DNA of 64,000 nt from Niastella koreensis GR20-10 (GCF_000246855.1 NC_016609.1:4278001-4342000), one strand, 5' to 3'; numbered from the stretch's first letter, positions 14,002 to 23,826 are shown. Program-made: numbers and translations. Notes: a model not told the origin generated them from the sequence alone.

Positions 14002-15372
14002 CTAGTAGCCATCGTTTTGCGACAAATTGGTATTTGCCAGGCGTTGTGCATCGGGCACCGGGTACAATACGGCGGTATTTTTCCAGGTGGTCTTTTTTTG
14101 TCCGCCGATGACAGCGGCAGCACGATTGGTCCTTTTCAAATCGAACCAGCGATGGCCCCATTCGCCAAACAGTTCTACCTTTCGCTCCTGCTCTATGGCC
14201 AGCAGCATATCGTCTTTGCTTAGCGTGGCTAACAAACCGGTTAATCCGGCGCGGGTGCGCAGCACATCGATATCCGCTTTAGCCAACGGAAGTTTATCCT
14301 GTTGCGCCCTGGCTTCGCCCCTGATCAGGTACAGTTCGGCAAAACGCAACGCCACACTGTATTCATTACCTGTTGTACCACTTCTTAATTTGTATTTGGT
14401 TACCCGGTGATAGGTCACGCCACTTGCGGTGGTATCGGATGTCCAGTTGGTTTTACGCAGATCGCCTGTTTCAAATGACTTGTATAAGGTATCATACAGG
14501 CTATATGTCGGCAGGCTATTGGCGGCAGAATTATAATTGGCGCCATAGGTGCTGATACCGGTGGTATTGGTTATTTGCCAAATGATCTCATTACTGGTAT
14601 TTACAAAGGCGCTGGCCGGCGCCACTATGGTGTAAACTTTTGAATCGATCACTTTGGTAGCTTCTGCTTCGGCGTTGGGATAATCATAATTATATAAATA
14701 AGCCCTTGCCAGCAAACTAGTAGCGGCCCATTTATTAATACGTGCGCGGAAGCTGCCGGTATAGGTTTCCGGCAATAAGGATTGCGCGTCTTTCAGGTCA
14801 GCAATGATCTGAGTCCATACATCTTTGGCTGCAGTGCGGGGCAGATAAGCATTCTCATTATCATTATTACTGAGCGGCAAGGGCACATCGCCATAAAAAT
14901 TCACCAGCTCAAACAACACAAAGGCCCGCAGGAATTTTGCCTCGCCTAACAACTGGTTCTTTACCGATGGGGTAAGCGATGTTGACGCTGTTAAACCAAC
15001 TATGTCATAATTGATGTTCCGCAGGTATTGATAGGCATAATACCAGGCGTTGGCATTTATCGCATTATTTATTGAAACCGTATTGGTCTCAAACCCGTCG
15101 TAATCTGAACTGGGCGTATTGTATTGCACATCATCTGCCGACATACCGGGGTACATGGTATAGGGCACCAGCATCTGGGTAGCTACATTACCGGTATACA
15201 AGCCCATGATAGCGCTGGAACCTGTTATATCATTGGTGAACACATCACTGCTCAGCACCTGCGTGGGAGGCGCCCCTATTTCGGTGAACTTTTTACAGGA
15301 GGTCAGCAGCAGGGACAACGCCATGGCGATGGTCCCGGAATATAGTTGTATTGATCTGTTATTACGAATCAT
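14002..15372 (-). CDS. SusD/RagB-family nutrient-binding lipoprotein
   Basis: This 456-residue protein is counted from the ATG at 15372, which leaves a 12-base gap to SusC; an upstream ATG at 15396 would overlap it. The lipoprotein signal is LSLLLTSCKKF. The family features are the helical TPR core, GEAKFLRAFVLFELVNFYGDVPL, and the C-terminal ELFGEWGHRWFDLKRTNRA and AVLYPVPDAQRL. SusD proteins sit on the cell surface, cap the SusC barrel and bind substrate. The substrate is not evident, and with no glycosidase in the operon a peptide or glycan ligand is equally possible. Confidence 0.9.
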   Translation of the reverse strand: MIRNNRSIQLYSGTIAMALSLLLTSCKKFTEIGAPPTQVLSSDVFTNDITGSSAIMGLYTGNVATQMLVPYTMYPGMSADDVQYNTPSSDYDGFETNTVSINNAINANAWYYAYQYLRNINYDIVGLTASTSLTPSVKNQLLGEAKFLRAFVLFELVNFYGDVPLPLSNNDNENAYLPRTAAKDVWTQIIADLKDAQSLLPETYTGSFRARINKWAATSLLARAYLYNYDYPNAEAEATKVIDSKVYTIVAPASAFVNTSNEIIWQITNTTGISTYGANYNSAANSLPTYSLYDTLYKSFETGDLRKTNWTSDTTASGVTYHRVTKYKLRSGTTGNEYSVALRFAELYLIRGEARAQQDKLPLAKADIDVLRTRAGLTGLLATLSKDDMLLAIEQERKVELFGEWGHRWFDLKRTNRAAAVIGGQKKTTWKNTAVLYPVPDAQRLANTNLSQNDGY

Positions 15373-15383
15373 AGTCAGCAGTC

Positions 15384-18300
15384 TTAGAATGAACAATTAA
15401 TTCCAAACACAATCGTACGCAGTGGTGGCATTACCGCACCCAACGCACCATTACCTATACCTGCAGGACCGCCCTGGATGGTTGTTTCGGGATCGTACAG
15501 GTATTTGTTTTTGGAGAACAGGAATAAATTCTGTCCCTGTACAGAAACGGTACAATCGGACATCTTTAACCGTTTTATCCATGCCTTCGGAACCATGTAG
15601 GCAAGGCTGGCCGAACGTAGTTTTGCAAACGAGGCATCGCCCCAGGTAAGGTCGGAAGCGGAATAATTGAAATCGGATCCGGATGTTTTAAAAGCAGGAT
15701 ACATGGCCTCATCGCCGGCCTTCATCCAGCGATTCAGCACGGAGGTGTTTTGATTCGACAATCCACCAACCGGTACGGGTGAAGGGAACAGGTTGGTTCT
15801 GCCCTTTCGGTGATTGAATCGTAAGGTAAAGTCCAGCTGGAAATTCTTATAACTAACAGTGTTTGTCAACCCACCGTAATAAGGATTACCCATGGGCATT
15901 ACATAACGATCGCCGGCACTCGTAATGGAGCCGCTGCCATCTTTATCTTCATACTTAGCCACACCTGTAGTTGGATCTATACCCTGAAAATGATACAACT
16001 GTGCTACATTGACCGGCTTACCTACAATATAAGAAGATGCGTAAAAAGAATTTTCCAAACCAGGCCATTTCACCAGTTTATTCCGGTTGAATGTAACATT
16101 TAAAGCTGTTCTCCATTCCAGGTCTTTCGTTTTTATATTCGTGGTGCGCAGGTCCAGCTCAACCCCGGTATTGGTAATAACCGCTGGTATATTTACCGTT
16201 TTGGAATTGACACCCGTTTGTGTGGGCATTGCGATCGATGAGATCTGGTTGCCGGAGCGGGTTTGATAATAGTTCGCCGTTAACAGGATGCGGTCTCTTA
16301 AAAAGCCCAGGTCAATCCCAATATCATATTTCCTGCGCGATTCCCATTTAATATTATCATTCAGCAGCACCGGTTGCGGATTCAGGGTACCATTACCCAA
16401 TAATGGCGTACTGGCGTTATACAAATTCAGGTACAGGTAATTCGAGATCTGGTCGTTACCGGAGGTACCAATGCTTCCGCGCAGTTTTCCGAATGAAAGA
16501 ACAGAAAGGTTATTTCTTGCAAACGCTTCTTCAGAGAATACCCAGGCCGCGCCCACAGAACCGAAATTATTAAACCGGTTAGCCGGGGCAAAACGGGAAG
16601 AACCATCGCGCCGGAAATTGGCGTTTACAATATACCTGCCTTTGTAGTCGTAAGTTAACCGGCCAAAGCCTGCTGCATATTTATAGCGCTGCATGTTGTT
16701 GTAAAGAACCTGCAGTGTGCCGGCAGCCACCATACTACCCAACAATGCTTCACTGGAATAATTGCTTGCATAAATCGAATATCCATCTGCCGTATTACTT
16801 TGAAAGCTGGCGCCTGCCAACGCCGACAATTTACCTTCACCCAGCTTGCGGGTATAATCGATGGTAGGTTCTATGATGTAGTTACCTGCTTTATTGTCGG
16901 CAAAATAAGCATAGCTGCCACTCGTACTGGCTGGCGCATCTGAAGAATAGGGATTCGCTTTCTTCTGGTCCAGATCAGTTTTTGTATAACCGAGATTAGC
17001 TTTCAGGTTCAAACCCGGCAGTAACGTATACCGGAGGGTAAGATTCCCAATGAGGTTATCGCTGTTACCCTTATAGGTTTTCTTTAAACGGCCCAGCGGA
17101 TTGGTAAAACCACTGTACCAATATAAAGTACCATCCGGATTGTATAAAGGCAGGTTGGGTGGCAGGTTGTAGGCGGAAGAAATATCGTCCCATAATAAAT
17201 TGGTTACATCATTGGCATACGACACCATTACCCCGATATTGAACTTATTATCCAGGCTGGTGTGATCTGCGTTCAGACGGAAAGAAAGCCGTTTTGCTTC
17301 GTTATTACCGGGGAAAACGGTAGTTTCCCGATGATAAGCCGAATTAAATAAGAAGCGGGTGCCGCCAGATCCGCCAGAGATGGCAACCTGGGCATCGGTG
17401 GTGTGTGCAGTTCCACCAATCAGGAATTTTTGCCAGTCGGTGCCCTTGGTGGTGTCCCATACCATCAGATCGGGGGCATTGGCAGCGGTAGGTGTTTGAT
17501 TGCTGTTGGCAAATGCTTCGCGACGCATAGCCAGGTATTGCTGCAGGTTCAGCATGGGTATAAACCGCGATACCTTACCTGTTCCCTGGTAAAAACTGGC
17601 ATTCACGGCTGTTTTACCGGCCTTCCCTTTTTTGGTAGTGATGATGATCACGCCATTGGCGCCGCGTGACCCATAAATAGAAGTAGCATCGGCATCTTTC
17701 AACACATCAATACGTTCAATATCATTTGGGTTTATTAAACTAAACGGACTAACCCCGCCATTGGCGCCTGAGGTACCAAAGGCATTCAGGTTATCAGTAG
17801 CTGGTGAGCCGCCATTAAAATTGGTAAAGGGAACGCCATCGATAATAAACAATGGCACCTCGCCCTGTGACAACGAGCCCTGCCCCCTGATCTGAATTTT
17901 TACCGCACTGCCGGGCATGCCATTGTCCTGCGCTATAACAGCACCACTTATCCGGCCTGGTAAGGCTGCGAGCGGATTGGCCACCGGTTGTTTGGAAATA
18001 TCCTGCGAAGTAACAGAGCTTACCGCACCGGTGCTTTTTCTTAAAGAAGTGGTGCCATAGGCAATTACCACCGTTTCATCGAGCAATGATTTTTTGGCTT
18101 TCAGGAAAATGGGCTGCAGGCTGGCAGTCATTCCCGGAGATACTTTTATTTCCCTGGTCTCAAAGCCAACAAACGATATCACCAGGATGTCGCCTTCATT
18201 CGCATTAATAGAAAATAAACCCTGGTTATTGGTCATGCCGTTTATACCGGTGCCCTTGATAATAACCGTAGCACCATTTAACGGCGTGGCGTCATCCGCC

Positions 18301-18665
18301 ATAATGCGGCCCCTGACGGGATCACCATATAACTGATTGCCGGCCTGCCTTACCATTGGCGCCGGGGCCGGCCTGGGTTTTATAATAATGTACTTATTGT
18401 CTTCAATGGTGTAGGTGATAGCCTGGTTGCGAAAACAAAGATTGAGCACATCTGTAAGCGTGCTATTGGTAACCTGCATATCAACCGGCGTAGTTTTTTC
18501 CAGCATGGATTTACCATAGATAAATACATACCCGGTTTGCTTTTCAATTTCGCGGAACACCTGCGCCAGCGGCGCATGTTGCACCCTGATGGAAACATTC
18601 TGCGAAAATCCCCTTGCACTTACCTGTAAAAATGCAACAGTCAGAAAAATAAACGTCAGTTTCAT
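15384..18665 (-). CDS. SusC/RagA TonB-linked outer-membrane transporter with STN domain
   Basis: From the ATG at 18665 the protein has about 1093 residues: signal peptide (MKLTFIFLTVAFLQVSARG), STN domain (PLAQVFREIEKQTGYVFIYG), carboxypeptidase-like domain (VRGRIMADDATPLNGATVII), then the plug (VVIAYGTTSLRKSTGAVSS, LFIIDGVPFTN, ATSIYGSRGANGVIIIT) and barrel. The STN domain links it to sigma/FecR signalling. An upstream ATG at 18821 would add 52 residues, but that stretch (RRSFSEGGFAHHSTSEGG) is a translated palindromic repeat (18747-18802), so the shorter start is preferred. It imports the ligand captured by SusD using TonB energy. Confidence 0.9.
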   Translation of the reverse strand: MKLTFIFLTVAFLQVSARGFSQNVSIRVQHAPLAQVFREIEKQTGYVFIYGKSMLEKTTPVDMQVTNSTLTDVLNLCFRNQAITYTIEDNKYIIIKPRPAPAPMVRQAGNQLYGDPVRGRIMADDATPLNGATVIIKGTGINGMTNNQGLFSINANEGDILVISFVGFETREIKVSPGMTASLQPIFLKAKKSLLDETVVIAYGTTSLRKSTGAVSSVTSQDISKQPVANPLAALPGRISGAVIAQDNGMPGSAVKIQIRGQGSLSQGEVPLFIIDGVPFTNFNGGSPATDNLNAFGTSGANGGVSPFSLINPNDIERIDVLKDADATSIYGSRGANGVIIITTKKGKAGKTAVNASFYQGTGKVSRFIPMLNLQQYLAMRREAFANSNQTPTAANAPDLMVWDTTKGTDWQKFLIGGTAHTTDAQVAISGGSGGTRFLFNSAYHRETTVFPGNNEAKRLSFRLNADHTSLDNKFNIGVMVSYANDVTNLLWDDISSAYNLPPNLPLYNPDGTLYWYSGFTNPLGRLKKTYKGNSDNLIGNLTLRYTLLPGLNLKANLGYTKTDLDQKKANPYSSDAPASTSGSYAYFADNKAGNYIIEPTIDYTRKLGEGKLSALAGASFQSNTADGYSIYASNYSSEALLGSMVAAGTLQVLYNNMQRYKYAAGFGRLTYDYKGRYIVNANFRRDGSSRFAPANRFNNFGSVGAAWVFSEEAFARNNLSVLSFGKLRGSIGTSGNDQISNYLYLNLYNASTPLLGNGTLNPQPVLLNDNIKWESRRKYDIGIDLGFLRDRILLTANYYQTRSGNQISSIAMPTQTGVNSKTVNIPAVITNTGVELDLRTTNIKTKDLEWRTALNVTFNRNKLVKWPGLENSFYASSYIVGKPVNVAQLYHFQGIDPTTGVAKYEDKDGSGSITSAGDRYVMPMGNPYYGGLTNTVSYKNFQLDFTLRFNHRKGRTNLFPSPVPVGGLSNQNTSVLNRWMKAGDEAMYPAFKTSGSDFNYSASDLTWGDASFAKLRSASLAYMVPKAWIKRLKMSDCTVSVQGQNLFLFSKNKYLYDPETTIQGGPAGIGNGALGAVMPPLRTIVFGINCSF

Positions 18666-18746
18666 TACACACAAAAATTTTTTCCCTACTGAAAATTTTC
18701 TGGTTTTGAACCGGTGTCCCTTTTGGACTGGCCAACTTTTCTCATA

Positions 18747-18802
18747 CCCACCTTCGCTTGTGCTATGGTGAGCAAACCCGCCTTCGCTGAAGCTACGGCG
18801 GG
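18747..18802. repeat. two copies of a short palindromic repeat
   Basis: Unit 1 (18747-18772) is CCCACCTTCGCT then GCTATGGTGAG; unit 2 (18777-18802) is CCCGCCTTCGCTGAAGC then TACGGCGGG. Both fold as CC(A/G)CC...GG(T/C)GG stems sharing CCTTCGCT. They lie in the FecR-SusC gap, inside a possible N-terminal extension of SusC that reads SFSEGG, a peptide that recurs wherever this repeat is translated. Confidence 0.55.
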
Positions 18803-18832
18803 TAACAGCAGTTTTTTGCATACTTTTGCCTT

Positions 18833-18955
18833 GGTTTGAGTGAATAAATATCCATTCCCGTTCGATCGCTATCGAGGGATGGCTATAGTCGTCGCAGACT
18901 ATTCAATTATGTTACTCAAACCTGTCAGCCAGCAATGTTCGCAGCATCGCTGGCT
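18833..18955. other. structured FecR-SusC intergenic region
   Basis: GGTTTGAGT (near 18834) and ACTCAAACC (ending 18922) are perfect inverted 9-mers about 70 bases apart, with further GAATA/TATTC pairing inside. A separate stem AGCCAGC / GCTGGCT (18927-18955) adjoins the end of fecR. On the transcribed (minus) strand that stem lacks a following T tract, so it is more likely a stability or processing element between fecR and susC than a terminator. Confidence 0.4.
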
Positions 18956-18981
18956 TTTTTGTTTAAGTAACTTTCATTTCT

Positions 18982-20274
18982 TCATGGCAATACCGTGATC
19001 CTGTTACCGTCGATCTTAAAGTGCACCAATGTAGTGAGCTCCAGGTACCTGAGCACTTTCGACACCGGTACATTGCGGGGAATGCTTGCAGTAAATCCCT
19101 CCTGAGTGGGCCTGCCTGCAAACGTCACTTCCACATTATACCAGCGACTTATTTGTTTCATTATGGCTTCAATGCGTTGTTCGCGGAAGATGAACTGGCC
19201 GGTTGTCCAGGCCATTGTTGATTCTAAGTCAGGCGAATGGTCAATGGTGAGTGGTGAGTTCCCGATTTTGTCGGGATGCCGGGAATCGGCAGGCTCAGTG
19301 GTGAGTGGGCTCACTAACATAATGGCCTGCTCACCTGGTTTTAAAATTGCCGATTGCCAGCCTGCCCCGGCTTGTCGGGGATTGCCTGCCCGTCCCGACT
19401 TGTCGGGAATTGCCGAATTCACCTTCACTCTTCCTTCCAGCAATGTTGTCTTTATAGTTTCTTCATCTTTATATGCATTCACATTAAAATGGGTGCCCAG
19501 TACTTCAATATCCTGAGCGCCTGTTTTTACATGAAATGGTTTGGCAGGGTCCTTCGCCACCTCGAAATAAGCTTCGCCTTCAATCTCTACCTTTCTTTCA
19601 TTACCGGTAAAAGCCGTTGGGTAACGAATGGAAGAGGCGGCATTCAACCAAACTTTACTTCCATCGGGTAGTATCAGTTTATATTCCCCGCCCCTGGGCG
19701 TTGACAACATATTGTATGTAATTGTCAATTGCCCATTGTCTGTTGTCGGTTGATATTTCAAGCCTTCCTCCTCTTTCATCACCTGCGCATTGCCTTGCTT
19801 TGTCAGCAACCCATTGGCTGCGCTGTCGAGCACAATCTGTTGTCCATTGCCAAGAGTTAACATGGCTTTCTGTCCGCCTGGCTGCACATCGTTTTTATAC
19901 GTGCCGGATGTAGTTGCGATGGAAACAGTGTTGCTTTTCTTATTAAGCAACATATAGCCGGCCATACCAACGGTTAACAAACAGGCTGCGGCCGCCACCC
20001 AACGCCAATTGCGCCGCATAGTTACCAGCCGGCCCGGCATGGCGGGTTCCACCTCTTTATCAACGGACAAAATCCGTTGCAGGGAGGCCTGCATGGTTTC
20101 GGTATCAACGGCCCCATCTGTTGCCGGTTCTTTTTCCATCATCTCCTTCAATACGTCGATCAATTCGCTTTCTTCATGCCGGCCAAGCAATTGCAACAGT
20201 TCAACCTGTTGTTGAGCCGTCAATTCATCATTCATATATTGCCCTATCAAAAACCTGATAGCATCTTTTTGCAT
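18982..20274 (-). CDS. FecR-family anti-sigma factor
   Basis: This 430-residue inner-membrane protein has a cytoplasmic sigma-binding helix region (residues 1-90), one membrane span (WVAAAACLLTVGMAGYMLL), then a periplasmic FecR domain (STPRGGEYKLILPDGSKVWLN, FTGNERKVEIEGEAYFEV, HVKTGAQDIEVLGTHFNV) and a C-terminal STN-like domain (EAIMKQISRWYNVEV). It transmits the signal from the STN domain of the downstream SusC to the sigma factor. Two repeat insertions lengthen it: an 89-base block shared exactly with the FecR gene at 37304-38515, and a second palindromic piece (19261-19275). It starts 74 bases after the sigma gene. Confidence 0.9.
   Translation of the reverse strand: MQKDAIRFLIGQYMNDELTAQQQVELLQLLGRHEESELIDVLKEMMEKEPATDGAVDTETMQASLQRILSVDKEVEPAMPGRLVTMRRNWRWVAAAACLLTVGMAGYMLLNKKSNTVSIATTSGTYKNDVQPGGQKAMLTLGNGQQIVLDSAANGLLTKQGNAQVMKEEEGLKYQPTTDNGQLTITYNMLSTPRGGEYKLILPDGSKVWLNAASSIRYPTAFTGNERKVEIEGEAYFEVAKDPAKPFHVKTGAQDIEVLGTHFNVNAYKDEETIKTTLLEGRVKVNSAIPDKSGRAGNPRQAGAGWQSAILKPGEQAIMLVSPLTTEPADSRHPDKIGNSPLTIDHSPDLESTMAWTTGQFIFREQRIEAIMKQISRWYNVEVTFAGRPTQEGFTASIPRNVPVSKVLRYLELTTLVHFKIDGNRITVLP
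19337..19425 (-). repeat. in-frame palindromic repeat inside fecR (copy 1)
   Basis: This 89-base block is identical, base for base, to 38117-38205 in the other FecR gene. It contains CCCGACAAGTCGGG and CCCCGACAAGCCGGGG stems and encodes about 25 residues (IPDKSGRAGNPRQAGAG) between the conserved LLEGRVKV and LKPGEQ strands. The 75 bases before it match the other gene at only about 87 percent by eye. Confidence 0.75.
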
Positions 20275-20348
20275 AACATTGATTTAGGCATCATTCTTTG
20301 GTAAGATGCAGCTATTGGAAAAACGTACTATTGAAAAAGAAATAATTG

Positions 20349-20924
20349 TTAAAAAAACATTTTCAGCACCACCAGAAGGCTGATGGTATGCCCGGCCGCA
20401 CCCAGGTGCTGACGGATGTCTTTCAGGGCAGCCACCAGTGAATTCTTTACGGTAGTTACTGATAATGAGAGTGCTTCGGCAATAGCGGCGGGTTTAAGTC
20501 CCTGCTCCCGGCTCATGCGGTAAATGCGCTGGCGTTGGGGTGGCATATTATTAACGGCCTGTGTTACCAGCCGGTTTATCTCAGCTAACTGCGTAGCATC
20601 CAGCGGCGTATCCGATTCCCGGTCGCTTTCCCGGATCTGCATGGCAGCTAATTTTTTGCGATGATTCAGTTCAGTTCTGATAGCATGTAAACACTGGCGG
20701 GAGGCAATGGTAAAGATCCAGGCTTGCAGGTTTTCTACTCCGGGGAGCTGGTCCCGGTTCAGCCATACGCGCAGAAAGGTCTCCTGCAGCATCTCTTCCG
20801 TTTTGTCTGCAGAATGCGTAAACTTCAATATAAAAGGACGTAATAAAGGATAATACCGGTTGAACAGGCTGGCGAAAGCCTCTTCGTCACCGTCTGCTAT
20901 CCGCATACACAAATCTTTCTCCAT
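20349..20924 (-). CDS. FecI-like ECF sigma factor
   Basis: This 191-residue protein has region 2 (EEAFASLFNRYYPLLRPFIL, EEMLQETFLRVWLNRDQLPGV) and region 4 (LVTQAVNNMPPQRQRIYRMS, GLKPAAIAEALSLSVTTVKNSL). It has a short hydrophobic tail (HTISLLVVLKMFF) typical of the Bacteroidota sigma-70 group paired with FecR. It directs transcription of the operon 12489-20274 when the SusC STN domain signals through FecR. It is first in the operon; the 280 bases upstream are word-repeat DNA. Confidence 0.9.
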   Translation of the reverse strand: MEKDLCMRIADGDEEAFASLFNRYYPLLRPFILKFTHSADKTEEMLQETFLRVWLNRDQLPGVENLQAWIFTIASRQCLHAIRTELNHRKKLAAMQIRESDRESDTPLDATQLAEINRLVTQAVNNMPPQRQRIYRMSREQGLKPAAIAEALSLSVTTVKNSLVAALKDIRQHLGAAGHTISLLVVLKMFF

Positions 20925-21204
20925 TATAGTTCTCAGTTCTCAGTTCAAAAGTTTAAAGGTCAAGGTCTTCAGCTTCTGGTTAATAGTATGGAGTCAGTGT
21001 TTCTATGCGAAAGTTATTAAGTTCTTAGATTCTGAGTTTATTAGTTTTTAGTTTGTTAGTTTAAGGTTCAGAGTTCTCTGTTCCTGGTTCTATGTTCTGA
21101 ATTTCTGGTTACGGCTTTTCTACTTCTACATTCGATATTCAATATTCGATATTTCTTTCTCCCTTCCTAATTTCTCTGTTTCTAATTTTTCATTTTTAAT
21201 TTCC
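20925..21204. repeat. intergenic low-complexity word repeats
   Basis: This 280-base gap is built of recurring words: TTCTCAGTTC near 20935, GTTCTTAGATTCTGAGTT around 21020, TTCAGAGTTCTCTGTTCCTGGTTC around 21070, and ACATTCGATATTCAATATTCGATATT at 21129-21154. The last word and the preceding CTTCTAC also occur at 35429-35470, and in the opposite direction near 43966-44000. No gene is visible. The sigma-gene promoter must lie in or beside it. Confidence 0.55.
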
Positions 21205-23826
21205 CTACCCCTGATTTTTCATAATAATCAGGTTTGCAATAAGGCCTGTCCAGCCGGTTTGGTGCGAGGCGCCAAGGCCGCGGCCGTTATCGCCATGAAA
21301 ATATTCATGGAATAAGATGTAATCCCTGAAATGCGGATCGTTCTGAAATTTGGGATGCGAACCCAATACGGGCCGTTTGCCTTCTTTATTCCGCAGGAAG
21401 ATGCTTAACAACCGGCATGCGATCTCATTGCCTACCTGCTTTAATGTAAACAAATTGCCGGATGCGGTTGGATATTCTATTTTAAAATCATCGCTGTAGT
21501 AGTAATGATATTTACGCAAACTTTCGATCAACAGGAAATTCATGGGCATCCAAACCGGTCCGCGCCAATTGGAGTTGCCACCAAACATGGCGCTGTCGCT
21601 GTCACCCGGCACATACGGTACGCTGGATGGCACCCCATTTATATTTATAGTATAGGGGTGTTTGGCATATTCTTTCGACAACGAGCGGATGCCATAATCA
21701 CTCAGGAAAGCAGTTTCATCGAGCATATGGCTCAACAGTCTTTTCATCCGATGACCGCCCAGTAAACCAAGCAGGTGCGTATCCTGTTTACCTTCTTCGT
21801 ACCAGCGCGATACCAGCAAGGCCAGGTCGGGCCGGTGACGCAGGAACCAGTTCATCCGTTCGGCAAATACCGGGTTATTGTCCAGTGTTTCGCGGGTGAT
21901 CACTTCTACAGCAAACAGCGGGATCAGTCCCACCATACTTTTTACTTTCAACTTTACGATCTGGCTGTTTTTTACGCGTACCTGGTCGTAAAAGAATTCA
22001 TCTTCTTCATCCCATAAACCGGTATTGTTCTTTCCCATGCTGGCCATGGCGCCGGCGATGTACAGGAAGTGCTCAAAAAACTTGGTAGCCATTCCTGTAT
22101 AAGCTTTATTGTAAGTGGCCAGTTCCAGCGAAATGTGCAGCATATTCAACGCATAGGTAGCCATCCAGCTGGTGCCATCGGCCTGTTCGGCATGTGCGCC
22201 TTCGGGTAATGGTCCGCTTCTGTCGAACACGCCGATATTATCCAATCCCAGGAAACCACCTTCAAAGATGTTGTTGCCTTCCTTGTCTTTCCGGTTCACC
22301 CACCAGGTGAAGTTGATAAGCAGTTTATGAAAAAGCGATTCCAGGAAAGTATAGTCCTTCACGCCTTTTGCTTTTGCATCCATCCTGAAGATCCTGAACA
22401 CCGCGCCCGCATGAATAGGCGGATTGGCATCACCCAACGACCATTCATAAGCAGGCAACATGCCGGAGGGATGCATGTACCATTCCTCGGTGAGCAATTG
22501 TAATTGCTGTTTGGCAAAATCCGGGTCAACCAGGCCAAGCGTAACGCAATGAAAACCGAGGTCCCAGGCCGCATACCAGGGAAACTCCCATTTGTCGGGC
22601 ACGGAGATAATATCTTCGTTATTGAGTTGCTTCCAGTCGCTATTACGTCCCTGCCAGCGATCAGCCGGTGGTGTAGGAGTAGCAGGATCTCCATCGAGCC
22701 ACTGCTGCACCTTATACGAATAGAATTGTTTATTCCACAACATACCGGCTATGGCCTGCCGGAAGATAAGCTTTTCATCATCTGAAGAAATGCCTTTTTG
22801 CAGCTCTTCATAAAATGCATCGGCTTCCGCTATGCGTTGGTTAAACAGGGCGTCAAAGATGGCATCGAAATCGTCGAACGCATTGGGCGCATGCTGATCG
22901 CTCAAACGCAGCCGGATGCATTTGGATGAACCGCCGGGAATGGTAAGCTCATAATTAATTGCCGCCTTGGTGCCCATCATGGCGGGGTTCACCGTTTTTT
23001 TACCATGGATCAGGAAATCACCGATCCCGTCTTTGGGATATTGTTGTTTATCGTCGTTGTTATATAACCGCACACTATTGGTTTCGTTCTCGCAGAACAA
23101 CATGGTGCCGGCTCCCTCAAAATACAGGGAGGATACTTCCAGCCGTTCGTGGTCGATGCGGATGGCGTGATCGCCGTTCTTATATAAAGTGGGTTTATAA
23201 TCGTGACGGCCCCAGGCCCAGGTATTGCGAAACCAAACAGTAGGTAATACATGCAAACTGGCAGCTTCCTTACCGCGGTTATGAATGGTTATTTTTATAA
23301 GGATATCATCGGTGCCGGCCTTGGCATATTCAACAAACACATCGAAGTATTTATCTTCATCGAAAAGGCCGGTATCAATTATTTCGAACTCCGGGTCCTG
23401 GCGGCTGCGCCGGCCATTTTCCTGCACCAGCCATTCGTAAGGGTACTCCTGCTGCGGGTACTTGTACAACATTTTCATGTATGAATGGGTGGGTGTGGCA
23501 TCCAGGTAATAGTAGATCTCTTTTACATCCTCACCATGATTGCCCTGTTGGTTGTTCAACCCAAACAAACGTTCTTTCAGGATGGTATCTCTTTTATTCC
23601 ATAATGCCAGGGAAAAACACAACAACTGTTTATCATCGCAAATACCGGCAATGCCTTCCTCTCCCCAGCGCCAGGCTTTGCTGCGGGCCATATCATGGGT
23701 AGTATAATTCCAGGCGTCGCCGTTGGCGCTGTAATCTTCCCGAACAGTGCCCCATTGTCTGTCTGATACGTACGAACCCCATCTTTTCCAGCTGGGGTCC
23801 TGTAACCGTTGTTGTTCTGCGTTCAT
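21205..23826 (-). CDS. GH63-like glycosidase (MGH1-type (alpha/alpha)6 barrel)
   Basis: This protein of about 873 residues starts at the ATG at 23826. It has no signal peptide and so is cytoplasmic. The N-terminal beta-rich domain (RWGSYVSDRQWGTVREDYSA, DKYFDVFVEYAKAGTDDILIKI) is followed by a helical barrel with PWYAAWDLGFHCVTLGLVDPD, EGGFLGLDNIGVFDRSG and the family hallmark NWRGPVWMPMNF. Such enzymes include glucosidases and mannosylglycerate hydrolases; which one is not clear. It is separate from both neighbouring operons: 280 bases from the sigma gene and 41 bases downstream of the TonB-receptor stop, so read-through from the receptor operon is possible in the other direction only if transcription starts upstream of 23826. 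Confidence 0.8.
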   Translation of the reverse strand: MNAEQQRLQDPSWKRWGSYVSDRQWGTVREDYSANGDAWNYTTHDMARSKAWRWGEEGIAGICDDKQLLCFSLALWNKRDTILKERLFGLNNQQGNHGEDVKEIYYYLDATPTHSYMKMLYKYPQQEYPYEWLVQENGRRSRQDPEFEIIDTGLFDEDKYFDVFVEYAKAGTDDILIKITIHNRGKEAASLHVLPTVWFRNTWAWGRHDYKPTLYKNGDHAIRIDHERLEVSSLYFEGAGTMLFCENETNSVRLYNNDDKQQYPKDGIGDFLIHGKKTVNPAMMGTKAAINYELTIPGGSSKCIRLRLSDQHAPNAFDDFDAIFDALFNQRIAEADAFYEELQKGISSDDEKLIFRQAIAGMLWNKQFYSYKVQQWLDGDPATPTPPADRWQGRNSDWKQLNNEDIISVPDKWEFPWYAAWDLGFHCVTLGLVDPDFAKQQLQLLTEEWYMHPSGMLPAYEWSLGDANPPIHAGAVFRIFRMDAKAKGVKDYTFLESLFHKLLINFTWWVNRKDKEGNNIFEGGFLGLDNIGVFDRSGPLPEGAHAEQADGTSWMATYALNMLHISLELATYNKAYTGMATKFFEHFLYIAGAMASMGKNNTGLWDEEDEFFYDQVRVKNSQIVKLKVKSMVGLIPLFAVEVITRETLDNNPVFAERMNWFLRHRPDLALLVSRWYEEGKQDTHLLGLLGGHRMKRLLSHMLDETAFLSDYGIRSLSKEYAKHPYTININGVPSSVPYVPGDSDSAMFGGNSNWRGPVWMPMNFLLIESLRKYHYYYSDDFKIEYPTASGNLFTLKQVGNEIACRLLSIFLRNKEGKRPVLGSHPKFQNDPHFRDYILFHEYFHGDNGRGLGASHQTGWTGLIANLIIMKNQG

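Noticed and set aside
18927-18955. Terminator between fecR and susC
   Set aside because: The T run lies on the non-transcribed side for this operon; it would not terminate the minus-strand message.
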